A DNA stretch of 64,000 nucleotides from Aggregatibacter aphrophilus ATCC 33389. Its GTDB lineage: Bacteria; Pseudomonadota; Gammaproteobacteria; Enterobacterales; Pasteurellaceae. This document shows positions 19,338 to 32,732 of the stretch, piece after piece. Below the pieces are notes generated by a model, which ran no database searches, was not told the DNA's origin, and saw nothing but the letters and a program-made list of their open reading frames with translations. Both the position numbers and the translations under genes were made by a program. The stretch lies in assembly GCF_900636915.1 (NCBI RefSeq), contig NZ_LR134327.1, positions 1,426,001 through 1,490,000 on the forward strand. Reading direction: 5' to 3'. The first letter of the stretch is position 1. Every line of letters begins with the position of its first letter.

Positions 19338-20069
19338 ATGTTAAAAAGATTGTCATTATATACACTATTGCTTTGTCTTGTCCCTATTTTTGTCTGGTTG
19401 TCTGCTTGGCAGTGGAATGGAAACATTATCTTTGATAGCTACGAACATCCTTTGTATTGGTTGACTGAAAGCGGCAGTGTTCCTTATGCTATTATTACCT
19501 GCGGTGTTTTTGCGTTGCTATTTTTACCATTATTTTCTAATCGTAAACAATGGATTTTAGCTCTTGCTGTCATGGCTTTTTCCATGGTCATTACCCAAGG
19601 CGTTAAATCCGGATTAAAAAATGCTTTTGCAGAACCGCGTCCTTTTGTGACTTATGTCACTGAAAAGACCGGCAGCAGTGCTGAAGCTTTTTATGCACAA
19701 GATCGTAAAGCAAGAGCACAAATAGTCGATCAATTCTATCAAACTCAACGCAATATACCAGAATGGATCAAAGGCCATTATGCGGATGAAGTTGGTTATT
19801 CCTTCCCTTCCGGTCATACTATTTTTGCCACTAGTTGGTTAATGTTAGCTGTCGGTTTCATGCAATTAATCGGCAACAAAAGAGGTAGCGCGAAATTACT
19901 GATTGGCTTTATGACACTTTGGGCCATTTTAATGCTAGTCAGTCGCTTACGTTTCGGCATGCATTACCCGATTGATTTGTTTGTCTCTATTTTTATTGCT
20001 TGGCTAATTCACGTGGGAATTTTTCAATTTTTGGTCAAGAAAAACTATTTTCAGCAAGAGGGGCGCTAA
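19338..20069 (+). CDS. pgpB: Phosphatidylglycerophosphatase B / PAP2 phosphatase
   Basis: This inner-membrane lipid phosphatase acts on phosphatidylglycerol phosphate, and in relatives also on undecaprenyl pyrophosphate. The ATG at 19338 ([20 protein letters not shown], 243 residues) agrees with the Haemophilus homologue as I recall it; an ATG four codons earlier is possible. Six transmembrane segments are visible. The three PAP2 motifs are present: KNAFAEPRP (C1), [11 protein letters not shown] (C2) and [13 protein letters not shown] (C3, catalytic His). Part of the longer upstream frame overlaps ribA and is not coding. Confidence 0.94.
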   Translation: MLKRLSLYTLLLCLVPIFVWLSAWQWNGNIIFDSYEHPLYWLTESGSVPYAIITCGVFALLFLPLFSNRKQWILALAVMAFSMVITQGVKSGLKNAFAEPRPFVTYVTEKTGSSAEAFYAQDRKARAQIVDQFYQTQRNIPEWIKGHYADEVGYSFPSGHTIFATSWLMLAVGFMQLIGNKRGSAKLLIGFMTLWAILMLVSRLRFGMHYPIDLFVSIFIAWLIHVGIFQFLVKKNYFQQEGR

Positions 20070-20122
20070 TTTTTAGCGAAAAGTGCGGTTGTTTTTTAGG
20101 TATTTTTTAAGAGGAGAATCAA

Positions 20123-21037
20123 ATGCTGTACGGATTAGATATCGGCGGAACCAAAATTGAATTGGCGGTGTTCAATTCTCAGTTGGAAAAACAATATTCC
20201 GAACGCGTGGAAACACCGAAAACCAGTTATGAAGATTGGTTAAATGCCATTGTTAATTTAGTGAAAAAAGCCGATGAAAAATTTGGCTGTAAAGGTTCTG
20301 TGGGATTAGGTATTCCGGGGTTTGTCAATCAATCTACTGGTATTGCGGAAATTACCAATATTCGTGTGGCAGATAATAAACCGATTTTGCGTGATTTATC
20401 AGCGTTATTGGAGCGTGAGGTGCGTGCCGAAAATGACGCAAATTGCTTTGCTTTATCAGAGGCTTGGGACGCGGAAAACGCACAATATCCTTCTGTGTTA
20501 GGCTTAATCTTGGGAACCGGATTCGGTGGCGGTTTTGTGATTAACGGAAAAATTCACTCAGGTCAAACCGGTATGGCAGGTGAATTAGGGCATTTACAAC
20601 TCAACTATCACGCTTTAAAACTACTTGGTTGGGATAACGCACCGATCTATCAATGTGGTTGTGGTAATATTGCTTGTCTAGATACTTATTTGTCCGGCCG
20701 TGGTTTTGAAATGCTTTACCGTGACTTAAAAGGCGAATCTCTATCTGCCAAAGACATCATCCAACGTTTCTACGCAGGAGATAAAAGTGCGGTAGATTTT
20801 GTCGGCGTTTTTATCGAACTGGCCGCCATTTCTATTGGCAACATCATCACGGCATTTGATCCGCATTTAATCGTGCTCGGCGGCGGGTTATCCAATTTCG
20901 ATTATTTATACGAAGCCCTGCCAAAAGCCTTACCAGCGCATTTAATGCGCACCGCCAAAGTGCCTGTTATCAAAAAAGCCAAATATGGCGATTCTGGCGG
21001 CGTACGTGGCGCGGCAGCGTTATTTTTGTCTCGTTAG
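20123..21037 (+). CDS. nagK: N-acetyl-D-glucosamine kinase (ROK family)
   Basis: NagK phosphorylates N-acetylglucosamine from murein recycling to GlcNAc-6-phosphate. 304 residues. The N-terminal phosphate-binding loop is [13 protein letters not shown]; the catalytic Asp lies in [13 protein letters not shown] near residue 107; a ROK zinc site with [15 protein letters not shown] is near residues 178-192. AGGAGAATCAA precedes the ATG. It sits after pgpB and is followed by a GTAG-footed palindrome that can act as terminator. An uptake signal lies inside at 20784-20793. Confidence 0.93.
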   Translation: MLYGLDIGGTKIELAVFNSQLEKQYSERVETPKTSYEDWLNAIVNLVKKADEKFGCKGSVGLGIPGFVNQSTGIAEITNIRVADNKPILRDLSALLEREVRAENDANCFALSEAWDAENAQYPSVLGLILGTGFGGGFVINGKIHSGQTGMAGELGHLQLNYHALKLLGWDNAPIYQCGCGNIACLDTYLSGRGFEMLYRDLKGESLSAKDIIQRFYAGDKSAVDFVGVFIELAAISIGNIITAFDPHLIVLGGGLSNFDYLYEALPKALPAHLMRTAKVPVIKKAKYGDSGGVRGAAALFLSR

Positions 21038-21063
21038 GCGGAAATAGTGACGGGATCATGTTT

Positions 21064-21090
21064 GTAGAGGCGGGTTCTGCACCCGCCCTA
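21064..21090. repeat. REP-like palindrome with GTAG foot, also usable as terminator
   Basis: GTAGA is followed by GGCGGGT, loop TCTGC, ACCCGCC and CTATTTATTT. The 7-bp GC-rich stem next to a GTAG tetranucleotide is the layout of REP elements recognised by RAYT transposases. It stands 26 bases after nagK, so it may also terminate that transcript. Confidence 0.7.
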
Positions 21091-21155
21091 TTTATTTAAT
21101 TGATTTACCAATTTAAATGAGGTTTATCCTTGCTAAAGGTAGAGAATAAGTTGTT

Positions 21156-21959
21156 ATGAAATTTTCAGTTTTAATGTCCTTATACATTAAGGAAAATCCA
21201 CAATATTTAAGAGAATGTTTTGAAAGTTTGGTAGCCCAAACCCATCCGGCAGATGAGATTGTGTTGGTGTTTGATGGTGCAGTAACGCCAGAATTGGAAT
21301 TTGTCGTTGCAGAATTCGAAACAAAATTGCCATTAAACTTGGTGAAATTACCAAAAAATTTAGGCTTAGGTAAAGCGCTAAATGAAGGATTAAAACATTG
21401 CTCGCACGATTGGGTTTTCCGTATGGATACCGATGATATTTGCGTGCTGGAGCGTTTTGCGAAACAAGTGGCATTTATTGAGCAACATCCGGATACGATT
21501 ATTTTCGGTGGGCAGATTGCAGAGTTTGGCGAAAATATTCAAGACATTGTGGCATATCGCAATGTACCGACTGATGCACAAGAGATCGTCAAATTTACAC
21601 AAAAACGTTGTCCATTTAATCACATGACAGTGGCGTATCAAAAAAGTGCGGTCATTAATTGTGGCGGATATGAAGATTTACAGGAAGATTATTACCTGTG
21701 GATTAAGCTTATGGCACAAGGGCAAAAAGTGGCAAACTTGCCGGATATTTTAGTTTATGCCCGTGTGGGCAATGGTATGGTAGGGCGTCGTCGTGGTTTA
21801 AATCAAGCCAAAGCAGAATGGTGTTTGTTTAAGTTGAAACATCGTTTAGGTATTCAAGGTGTGTTCTCTGGCTTACTTGCCTTTGTGTTACGCTCAGGTT
21901 CCCGTTTATTACCGACTTCCTTGTTAAAGCGTATTTATCAAACATTCTTGAGAAAGTAG
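21156..21959 (+). CDS. Family 2 glycosyltransferase
   Basis: 267 residues. It begins MKFSVLMSLYIKENPQYLRE, followed by the GT-A nucleotide-binding region and a DxD-type motif in FRMDTDDICVLERF near residue 90. QEDYYLWIKLMAQG near residue 180 is typical of GT2 enzymes of the AmsE/WbbL type, which add sugars to surface polysaccharide or lipooligosaccharide. It carries an uptake signal (21643-21652) and looks native, unlike the O-antigen locus 1 kb downstream. One base separates its stop from the mltB ATG, so the two are cotranscribed. Donor and acceptor cannot be inferred. Confidence 0.85.
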   Translation: MKFSVLMSLYIKENPQYLRECFESLVAQTHPADEIVLVFDGAVTPELEFVVAEFETKLPLNLVKLPKNLGLGKALNEGLKHCSHDWVFRMDTDDICVLERFAKQVAFIEQHPDTIIFGGQIAEFGENIQDIVAYRNVPTDAQEIVKFTQKRCPFNHMTVAYQKSAVINCGGYEDLQEDYYLWIKLMAQGQKVANLPDILVYARVGNGMVGRRRGLNQAKAEWCLFKLKHRLGIQGVFSGLLAFVLRSGSRLLPTSLLKRIYQTFLRK

Positions 21960-21960
21960 T

Positions 21961-23091
21961 ATGATGAAATTTAGAACACTTTTTAAAATATCTTCAATTT
22001 CTACCGCACTTTTCTTAGCTGGCTGTGCTTCAAATTCTGATTCGCAAGGCCAAACAACTCCGACGGAAAATTCGGTGACTACGGTAAGTACTAATGCGGT
22101 TTATAACAAACCACGTACATTAGATAACTTCAATGATTATGTAAATTTCTTAAAGGGCAAAGCCGCGGCAGAAGGTGTGTCTGTTGATGTATTAAATGCA
22201 CAAAATAATATTAATTACGTCCAAAAATCCGTAGATTTAGATGATCAACAAGCCGGCAGAATCCGCAAACGGGATCCAAATGAGCCACCCGTGATTAATC
22301 CTAATGGTACGACCAATTATTTAAATCGTGTGTTGACACCAAACAAGGTGGATATTGCTGAAACTCGGTATTGGGAACAGTTGCCGCAACTTGAAAATGC
22401 CAGCCAAAAATTTGGCGTACCCAAAAATTATTTAATGGCGTTGTGGGGCATGGAAAGTAGTTTTGGCTATTATCAGGGTAGCTACGATGTATTGTCGGTA
22501 TTAGCTACATTGGCTTTTGATGGTCGCCGCGAAGCATTGTTTAGTAAAGAATTTATTGCTGCCATGAAAATGTTACAACGGGATCATATTCAGCGTTATA
22601 AAATGCTGGGTTCATGGGCCGGCGCCATGGGGCAAACCCAATTTATGCCAAGTTCATATTTAAGTTATGCCGCAGATGGTAATAACGACGGCGAAAAAAA
22701 TATTTGGACGGAACACTATGATGTGTTTGCCTCTATTGCCAATTACTTACACACTGTTGGTTGGAACGACAAACTGCCTTGGGGTGTTGAAGTCGCGTTG
22801 ATCCAGCCACTTGATATAGCATTATCCGGTACGGAAGAGGGTAAAAAACGCTCCTTAAGTAGCTGGCAAAGCATGGGTGTCGCCTTAAAATATCAAACGC
22901 CGGAAACGCGGCAAAAACTGACCGCACTTTCGGGTGCGGATTTATGGTTGGTAAGACCTGATAAAGAACTTGGCCGAGCGTTCCTTGTAACAAATAACTT
23001 CCGTACGCTACTGCATTGGAATAAATCCAATTATTTTGCGATTAGTATTGGCATGTTTGCGGAAAGGATTGAGCAAAGGGTTGGGAGATAA
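21961..23091 (+). CDS. mltB: Lytic murein transglycosylase B (lipoprotein)
   Basis: MltB cleaves the glycan chain of peptidoglycan to 1,6-anhydro-muropeptides at the outer membrane's inner face. 376 residues with a signal peptide and lipobox LFLAGCAS. The SLT_2 domain has the catalytic Glu in LWGMESSFGYYQGSYDV near residue 164 and the later GQTQFMPSSYLSYAADG motif. Two ATG codons in tandem begin the gene; the first is used here. Uptake signals at 22003-22012 and 22921-22930; the second is the last one before the 14-kb stretch that lacks any. Confidence 0.95.
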   Translation: MMKFRTLFKISSISTALFLAGCASNSDSQGQTTPTENSVTTVSTNAVYNKPRTLDNFNDYVNFLKGKAAAEGVSVDVLNAQNNINYVQKSVDLDDQQAGRIRKRDPNEPPVINPNGTTNYLNRVLTPNKVDIAETRYWEQLPQLENASQKFGVPKNYLMALWGMESSFGYYQGSYDVLSVLATLAFDGRREALFSKEFIAAMKMLQRDHIQRYKMLGSWAGAMGQTQFMPSSYLSYAADGNNDGEKNIWTEHYDVFASIANYLHTVGWNDKLPWGVEVALIQPLDIALSGTEEGKKRSLSSWQSMGVALKYQTPETRQKLTALSGADLWLVRPDKELGRAFLVTNNFRTLLHWNKSNYFAISIGMFAERIEQRVGR

Positions 23092-23199
23092 CCTAAAGGT
23101 TGAGTTTGCTCTGGACATATATATGTAGTTTTGGGGGTAATTTTAATGTAAAATTCATAAGACTTTTTATTGCTTGTTAAGCAAAGGGGTAAACAAGGC

Positions 23200-23988
23200 A
23201 TGAAGTTATTAATAGATAAATTTTGTCGTTTTTATGCGTTTGATGAGCTACTGAAACAATTAATTGTAAGAGATATCAAGTTAAAATACAGACGGAGTTA
23301 TTTAGGGTATCTTTGGAGTATCTTGAACCCTCTAATGTTGATGATGGTTTTAGTTGTTATTTTTTCTAATCTATTCAGATTTGATATTCCTAATTTCCCT
23401 CTTTATCTTATTACCGGACAAGTCATGTTTAGCTTTATGATGGAAGCAACCAGTATGTCAGTTGGGTCCATTATTGGTAATGCATCTCTTATCAAAAAAA
23501 CCTATGTTCCTAAATATATTTTTACAGTATCCAAAGTAGGGAGTTCCTTGGTAAATTTAGTATTTTCACTAGGAGCTCTCATTTTAGTAATGATTTTTAC
23601 AGAAGCTGTATTTTCTTGGAATCTTTTATATTTTCCATTAATTGTTTTACAAGTTTTTATTTTTAGTTTAGGCGTGGGGTTATATTTAGCTTCAGCAACA
23701 GTTTTTTTTCGTGATATTCAGTATTTATGGGGCATATTTACATCAATGTGGATGTATTTAACGCCTTTATTTTATCCGGTATCTATTATTCCTTTAGAAT
23801 ATCAAGATATTTATAAAATCTTGAATCCAATGTATTGGTATATTGAGCAATTCAGGGATATTGTATTACATGCAAAGAGTCCTGATTTATATTCAATGTT
23901 AATCGGTTTTTTAGTAGCATTTGTTTTTTTAATCTTAGGGGCGTGGTATTTCAATAAAAAACAGGATGAATTTATTTTATATATATGA
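23200..23988 (+). CDS. wzm: O-polysaccharide ABC exporter permease
   Basis: Wzm is the channel-forming subunit of ABC transporters that export finished undecaprenyl-linked O-polysaccharide. The ATG at 23200 (MKLLIDKFCRF) is preceded by AAAGGGG; the frame extends ten codons further without an ATG. 262 residues with six hydrophobic segments. The amphipathic KLKYRRSYLGYLWSILNPL near residue 25 is diagnostic of ABC2-type polysaccharide exporters. The last four bases overlap wzt (ATGA). Confidence 0.93.
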   Translation: MKLLIDKFCRFYAFDELLKQLIVRDIKLKYRRSYLGYLWSILNPLMLMMVLVVIFSNLFRFDIPNFPLYLITGQVMFSFMMEATSMSVGSIIGNASLIKKTYVPKYIFTVSKVGSSLVNLVFSLGALILVMIFTEAVFSWNLLYFPLIVLQVFIFSLGVGLYLASATVFFRDIQYLWGIFTSMWMYLTPLFYPVSIIPLEYQDIYKILNPMYWYIEQFRDIVLHAKSPDLYSMLIGFLVAFVFLILGAWYFNKKQDEFILYI

Positions 23989-24728
23989 TGAATAGTGACT
24001 TAATTATTAAGGTTAGTAATGCAACTGTACGTTTTAATAAAGCGACAGAGAGCTATAATGGATTAAAAGAATATGTTATTCGGATGCTAAAAGGTGAACT
24101 CCTGTTCCAGGAATTTTTAGCATTAAAAGATATTAATCTTGAAATTAAACGTGGAGAATCTTGGGGATTAATTGGTTCAAATGGTTCCGGTAAATCAACT
24201 TTGTTAAAACTTATTTGTGGCATTCTAAAACCCTATAAAGGTTCTGTTGAAGTTAAAGGTACTATTGCACCTTTAATTGAGTTAGGTGCGGGTTTTGATG
24301 GTGAACTAACAGCAAGAGAAAATATTTTTTTAAATGGGGCCTTGCTTGGGCATAAAAAATCATTTATGCAACAACATTTTGATGAAATTATTGAGTTTTC
24401 TGAATTACAAGATTTTATTGATGTACCAATTAAAAATTTTTCGTCAGGTATGGCTGCTCGTTTGGGTTTTGCGGTAGCAACCATTGTTAAGCCGGATATT
24501 TTAATTGTTGATGAAGTATTGGCTGTTGGTGATCCTGCATTTCAGGAAAAATGTAAAAAAAGAATGGAAGAGATGCTTTCAAGTGGTACTACCTTACTTT
24601 TTGTCTCTCATTCTGTTAAACAAGTAAAAGAATTGTGTGAAAAAGTGGTTTGGATTGATAAAGGAATAGCAAAAGCTTTTGGAAAGACAGACGATATTTT
24701 TTCATTGTATGAAAGTAGATTAATATGA
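23985..24728 (+). CDS. wzt: O-polysaccharide ABC exporter ATPase, short form
   Basis: Wzt energises export by Wzm. 247 residues: Walker A is GSNGSGKSTLLK near residue 64, the signature is NFSSGMAARLGFA, and Walker B is PDILIVDEVLAVGD. It ends at about the length of the nucleotide-binding domain and lacks the C-terminal carbohydrate-binding domain found in Wzt proteins that recognise a capped chain terminus. This short form is known from galactan-type systems such as Klebsiella O2a, where synthesis and export are coupled. Overlaps wzm and the next gene by four bases each. Confidence 0.94.
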   Translation: MMNSDLIIKVSNATVRFNKATESYNGLKEYVIRMLKGELLFQEFLALKDINLEIKRGESWGLIGSNGSGKSTLLKLICGILKPYKGSVEVKGTIAPLIELGAGFDGELTARENIFLNGALLGHKKSFMQQHFDEIIEFSELQDFIDVPIKNFSSGMAARLGFAVATIVKPDILIVDEVLAVGDPAFQEKCKKRMEEMLSSGTTLLFVSHSVKQVKELCEKVVWIDKGIAKAFGKTDDIFSLYESRLI

Positions 24729-25081
24729 ATAAACAATTTTCTCGATATTTTACTATTGGAATACTCAATACCTTAGTTCACTGGGGAGTATTCTTATTCC
24801 TACATTGGATTATTCTACTAGAACAGTCTCTTAGTAATATGGGAGGATTTATTTTCGCTGTTATTTTTTCTTTTTTTATGAATGCAAAATTTACTTTTAA
24901 TCAAGCAACTTCTATAGAAAGATTTTTAGGATATATTACTTTTATGGGAGGGTTAAGTTATTTAATTGGTAAATGGGCTGATAAATTAGAATTACCAGCA
25001 TTAGTTACATTAGTATCTTTTTCAGGTATAAGCCTAGTTTTAGGTTTTTTTTATTCAAAATTCATTATATTTAAAGGCTAA
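24725..25081 (+). CDS. GtrA-family membrane protein (putative lipid-linked sugar flippase)
   Basis: 118 residues with four predicted membrane helices, starting MNKQFSRYFTIGILNTLVHW, the typical GtrA N-terminus. GtrA proteins are thought to flip undecaprenyl-phosphate-glucose or a similar sugar carrier to the periplasm. The ATG overlaps the wzt stop. Together with the next two genes it forms a gtrA-gtrB-gtrX set, as in phage serotype-conversion modules and the Klebsiella gml genes. Confidence 0.88.
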   Translation: MNKQFSRYFTIGILNTLVHWGVFLFLHWIILLEQSLSNMGGFIFAVIFSFFMNAKFTFNQATSIERFLGYITFMGGLSYLIGKWADKLELPALVTLVSFSGISLVLGFFYSKFIIFKG

Positions 25082-25089
25082 GTTAATAT

Positions 25090-26019
25090 ATGAAAATATC
25101 CCTGGTGGTACCAGTTTTTAATGAAGAAGATTCTATACCTATATTTTATAAAAAAGTTAAAGAGTATAGTTATTTTAATGCTTATGATCTTGAGTTGGTT
25201 TTTATTAATGATGGCTCTTCAGATGGTACTGAAGAATTATTAAATAAGTTAATAATTAAGGATAGTGCAGTAAAAGTTTTGCATTTTTCTCGCAATTTTG
25301 GAAAAGAATCAGCACTATTTGCTGGATTAGAACATTCAGAAGGAGATGTAGTTATTCCTATTGATGTTGATTTACAAGATCCAATAGATGCAATTCCTAA
25401 ATTAATATTAAAATATAATGAAGGGTATGATGTAGTTTTGGCCAAACGAGTCAATCGTGATTCTGATTCTTTTTTAAAAAAGAAAACAGCGTTATGGTTC
25501 TATAAATTTCATAACAAAATTTCAACACCGAAAATTGAAGAAAATGTAGGTGACTTTAGGTTGATGTCAAGGGAAGTTGTTCAGTCAATTATTGCCTTGC
25601 CAGAAAAGAATCTTTTTATGAAAGGACTTCTTAGTTGGGTAGGGTTTAGGACTGCAATTGTTGAATATAAAAGAGAAGAAAGAATTGCAGGTTCTACAAA
25701 GTTTAATGGTTGGAAGTTATGGAATTTAGCATTAGAAGGAATTACATCTTTTAGCACAATTCCATTAAAATTATGGACATATATTGGTTTATTAATCGCA
25801 ACCTCTAGTTTTCTTTATGGATGCTTTTTAATTTTTAGCAAAATAGTCTGGGGAAATTCTGTTCCTGGATATCCATCAATAATGGTCGCAATTCTTTTTT
25901 TAGGAGGCATACAGCTAATTGGAATTGGTGTTCTGGGGGAGTATATTGGGCGTATCTATGTAGAATCAAAAAATAGGCCTAAATATATAATAAAGAGGAG
26001 AGTCAGATATGAAAAATAA
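25090..26019 (+). CDS. GtrB-like bactoprenol glycosyltransferase
   Basis: 309 residues. The GT2 domain starts [20 protein letters not shown], with [14 protein letters not shown] and the DxD motif in PIDVDLQDP near residue 95. [13 protein letters not shown] near 155 is typical of GtrB and DPM1-like enzymes. Two C-terminal transmembrane helices follow ([15 protein letters not shown] and [18 protein letters not shown]). GtrB moves a sugar, usually glucose, from a nucleotide donor to undecaprenyl phosphate on the cytoplasmic face. It overlaps the next gene by 11 bases. Confidence 0.9.
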   Translation: MKISLVVPVFNEEDSIPIFYKKVKEYSYFNAYDLELVFINDGSSDGTEELLNKLIIKDSAVKVLHFSRNFGKESALFAGLEHSEGDVVIPIDVDLQDPIDAIPKLILKYNEGYDVVLAKRVNRDSDSFLKKKTALWFYKFHNKISTPKIEENVGDFRLMSREVVQSIIALPEKNLFMKGLLSWVGFRTAIVEYKREERIAGSTKFNGWKLWNLALEGITSFSTIPLKLWTYIGLLIATSSFLYGCFLIFSKIVWGNSVPGYPSIMVAILFLGGIQLIGIGVLGEYIGRIYVESKNRPKYIIKRRVRYEK

Positions 26020-28112
26020 CTTAATCTCTTTTTGTGTATCAATTTTGATTTCATTATCTATACTATGTATATGTGTCTTATTTGATAAATCATTTTTCTT
26101 TGTTGATGATGCACAAAATGAATTTCTTCCATTTATGAGGGAAATTGGACAAATCTGGCTTTCTGGTGAGATCCCATTTATATTAAAAGATACTCTCATT
26201 GGTTCAAATACCTTAATAGATATTCATAGGGCTATTTTTTTACCTCAAAATATATTATTGTCAATAATATCAAGCAGAGTTGATAAAATGTTACTTATTG
26301 CTAATATTTCAGTATTAATTAACATGACAATTATTTCTTTTTCTTCAATAAAATTAGTAAATGTTTTAAAGGTGGATAAGTATTATGGATATATTATGGC
26401 TATATTATTTAATATTAGTCCAGTGTTTTTATATTTCTATTTACCGTCCTGGTGGAATGCTGCAAGTGGTCATGCTTGGTTTATAGCATCCTTTGTTACT
26501 TTACTTTTCCTTAGAGATAGGTTTTCAAGTTTTAATTTGTTTCTTAATGCTATTAGTGTTATATCTTTAATGCTATCAGGCTGGCCACATGCCATAGTTG
26601 CGTATGCTTTATTATGCTTAGTTTATGTATTGGAAAAATTATATCTAAAAAATTATTATTTAGTTCTTAAATTCATTTTATTTTACGTTGGTATAATATG
26701 TGCCGTTTCTCCTAATTATTCTGAGTATTTAGTTTCTTTAGATTTAATCGATAGAAGTTCTGTTTTTGGTAACTTTAATAATTTCTTATCTATAACTTTT
26801 AATCAACTTATTATGTCATTTACTCCCGTGTATTATGGTTTTATGAATACATTTGGAGGATATAGATTAACTATGATACCTTTTGGTTATAGTTCAATTT
26901 ATATTTTGTTCCTGTTATGTTTTGTAAATTGGAAAGAAGTTTTAGAAGATAAGTTGCAAATATTCTTGGGTGTATCAATTTTATTATTGTTTATTTTATC
27001 TCAAACTCCTTCTGCTTTTGGTCCACTTAGATGGCCTTTGCGATTCGTTCCATTTTTATCAATAGCTATAATTATTTTCTCAATTTTAGGTGTTAATAAG
27101 AGATTAATATTGGATAAAAAAAGGATTTTAATATTCTTAATTACTCTGCTAATATCTTCAATATTATCTTTTTTTAATCAAGAAGGTGATTTTCTTAAAA
27201 TTTTGATTGTTCAACTAGTATTCTTGATGTTTTCTTTTTTATATGTTTTTTTGCTAAAAATTAATTATAATTCTAACTGTTTTTTAGGTCCTATATATTG
27301 TTATATTTGCCTTATTCTAATGTTATTTGTTCAGCCCAGTGTGGTTGGATTTATGTCAACCCCATTAATTAAAGATTCTATAAACATGGAAAATAATTAT
27401 TCAAAAGGGGGCTATATTCTATCATTAACTAATGGTCGTCACCCAAAAGATCATATTGAAGATTTACATTCTGCACACTATTTAGCTTATGGACTCAAAG
27501 CTATAAATGGAGCATCTCCAGTTGGAAATAAAGAATTAAGTAAGCTATTAGATACTAGACAATCACAAGCTTTTTTTAATGTTGAAAACACTATAAATAA
27601 ATTGTCAGTAAAGCATGGTGATAATTGTTTTTATGATTATCTAAATATTGATGTACTTGTAATTAATAGAGTAGATCTAAATAATAGTATAAGAAGTAGC
27701 CTTAATGATTGTGGTTTTGTTCATAAAAGTGTGAGAAATCAATTTGTAGATTATTTTATTAGAAATGATGCATCATCTGATGCAGGTATTTCTTTTTCGA
27801 ATGATCATGGCAACTTAGGAAAAGTTATAAAAAATTTATATAACCAAGAAGAGTATATTATTAATGTGGTAGGTCCAGTTGATATTATTTTTAGTCGCGC
27901 TTATTGGCATGGTTATAAAGTCTACATTAATAATATTGAGGTTCCTATAACTAATGAACATGGATTGGTAAGTGTTAATTTATCGAAATCTTTAGAAGAA
28001 GATAGTATTTTAAAAATTAAATACTTTCCAATGAGTTGGAAATATTCATTATGGTTATCTTTTTTAGGGTTAATAATTTTAATTTTTATTATAATAAAAT
28101 TAGGAAATTTAA

Positions 28113-28132
<20 letters not shown>
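26009..28132 (+). CDS. Large polytopic membrane protein, probable Gtr-type periplasmic glycosyltransferase
   Basis: 707 residues with about a dozen hydrophobic segments over the first ~460 and near the end. The first extracytoplasmic loop has acidic residues in [15 protein letters not shown] at about 30-45, the usual position of the catalytic Asp in GT-C enzymes. A large soluble domain (about 470-680) precedes a last helix. The layout resembles YfhO-like GT-C proteins. Position after gtrA and gtrB makes it the likely partner that moves the lipid-linked sugar onto the O-polysaccharide in the periplasm. Sequence-specific function not recognised. Ribosome site AGAGGAGAG. Confidence 0.75.
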
Positions 28133-31031
<2,899 letters not shown>

Positions 31032-31032
<1 letters not shown>

Positions 31033-31955
31033 TGGATAAAAAATCTATTTGTGCCGTTGTAGTGACTTATAATCGAAAGGAGTTACTTCTTCGCTGTTTA
31101 CAGGCTTTGGAGCAACAAAGTTACTCGTTGGAACATATTGTCATTGTGGATAATGCAAGTACAGACGGTACAGTAGATTTTTTAGAACAACAGGGTTATT
31201 TAGAAAATCCTAAGGTTACTTTGCTTAGCTTACTGGAAAATCAAGGCGGAGCAGGCGGTTTTCATGCCGGTATCAAATATGCTTATGAACAAGGCTATGA
31301 CTATATTTGGTTAATGGATGACGATGGATATCCTGAAATTAATTGCTTGAAGGAGTTATCAAGTTATTTATCTAATAATAGTTATATTGGTCCCGTTGTT
31401 GTAGATTCTAAAACTAAAGAAAAGTTAAGTTTTTCAATTCGCTTACCTAATTCACTAGCAGTCTTTGACACTTATGATTCGCTAATAAATTTTGAGAAAA
31501 ATAATAAAACTATTCAGAAGCTTATTTTACCTTTTAATGGTACTCTAATATCTAGAGAATTAATTAGTAAAATAGGTCTTCCATTTAAAGATTATTTTAT
31601 TTGGGGAGATGAAAAAGAATATACATTAAGAATGAAAAAGGCGAGAGCTAATATCTTTACTGTTGTTAATTCTATATTTTATCATCCTGCAGATAGTTCA
31701 TCTTCTATACCAATGTTTTTTGGTAAACTACGTTTCAATAATGCTAATTCTAAATTAAAGCTGTATTGCTTTTGTCGAAATTCAATAAGTATTTATTTAA
31801 AGCATGACGGTATATTTTATGCTTTCTGTTTTTTATTGAAAACAACATGGTTCTTTCTATTTACTAAACCTAGTGTTTCTAAATTATTATTTAGTTGGAG
31901 AGCAATGTGGCATGGGTTCATTGATGATTTTTCTTTTCATAAGAAGTTATTGTAA
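31032..31955 (+). CDS. Family 2 glycosyltransferase, galactofuranosyltransferase-like
   Basis: 307 residues. The GT2 domain starts CAVVVTYNRKELLLRCL, then IVIVDNASTDGT, ENQGGAGGFHAGI near residue 72 and DYIWLMDDDGYPE near 95. The NxGGAGGF motif is shared by galactofuranosyl- and some rhamnosyltransferases. Next to glf, a role as the chain-starting Galf transferase (WbbI/GlfT1-like) is likely. The second half becomes more AT-rich than the first, a possible recombination joint. It is coupled to glf by a TAATG overlap. Confidence 0.82.
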
Positions 31956-31960
31956 AAATA

Positions 31961-32725
31961 ATGAATACATTAAAGATTATTATTGCTACTCACAAAAAAT
32001 ATGAATTCCCCAATGCTTCATACTATGTCCCAATTCAAGTCGGAAAAACACTAACGGGGTTAGAATTAAACATTTTATCTGATAATACGCAAATCAATAT
32101 TTCAGATAAAAATCAATCTTATTGCGAGCTAACAGCATTATATTGGGCTTGGAAAAATCGTTTTTTTCAAGATGTGGATTATATAGGCTTGGTACACTAT
32201 CGTCGCTATTTTTCTGGTAAGGGTTTAAGAGTTAAAGGAAAGACTATTGCATCGGAAAATGAATTGAGCACCTTGTTGAAAGACGCTGATTGTTTAGTGC
32301 CTTGCAAGCGGAATTATTATATTGAAAGTGTATATTCGCATTATCAGCATGCACATTATATCAAGGATTTAGAGGCCGCAAGAGCAGTTATAGCCGATAA
32401 ATATAGTGATTACTTGAACTCTTTTGATTCTGTTATGCAAGGTAAGATATTACATTTGTACAATATGTTTGTCATAAAAAAGTCACTATTTGAAGAGTAT
32501 TGTCACTGGTTATTTACAATTTTATTTGAATTAGAAAAAAAGATTGATGTCTCAACTTATGATTCATATCAAAAAAGAGTATTTGGGTTTATTGCGGAGC
32601 GGTTATTTAATGTTTGGTTGCAGAAAAATAATATAAAACTAAAAGAAGTAGAAGTGGTTTCTTTAGAAAAACAAAATATTATTTTTAAAGTATTAAAGTT
32701 TGTAATAAGAAAGCTAATAGGATAA
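31961..32725 (+). CDS. DUF4422 glycosyltransferase
   Basis: 254 residues. Diagnostic DUF4422 features are KIIIATHKKYEFPNA at the N-terminus, YCELTALYWAWKN near residue 60 and GLVHYRRYFSGKG near 80, then HLYNMFVIKKSLFEEYC near 165. Family members act in capsule and O-antigen assembly and several are galactosyl- or galactofuranosyltransferases. The enzyme probably adds a galactose residue in the repeat unit. It starts five bases after the previous stop. Confidence 0.82.
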   Translation: MNTLKIIIATHKKYEFPNASYYVPIQVGKTLTGLELNILSDNTQINISDKNQSYCELTALYWAWKNRFFQDVDYIGLVHYRRYFSGKGLRVKGKTIASENELSTLLKDADCLVPCKRNYYIESVYSHYQHAHYIKDLEAARAVIADKYSDYLNSFDSVMQGKILHLYNMFVIKKSLFEEYCHWLFTILFELEKKIDVSTYDSYQKRVFGFIAERLFNVWLQKNNIKLKEVEVVSLEKQNIIFKVLKFVIRKLIG

Positions 32726-32732
32726 ATATAAA

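Noticed and set aside
23092..23199. JUMPstart/ops element upstream of the O-antigen operon
   Set aside because: No GGCGGTAG-type ops core or convincing JUMPstart match was seen in the leader.
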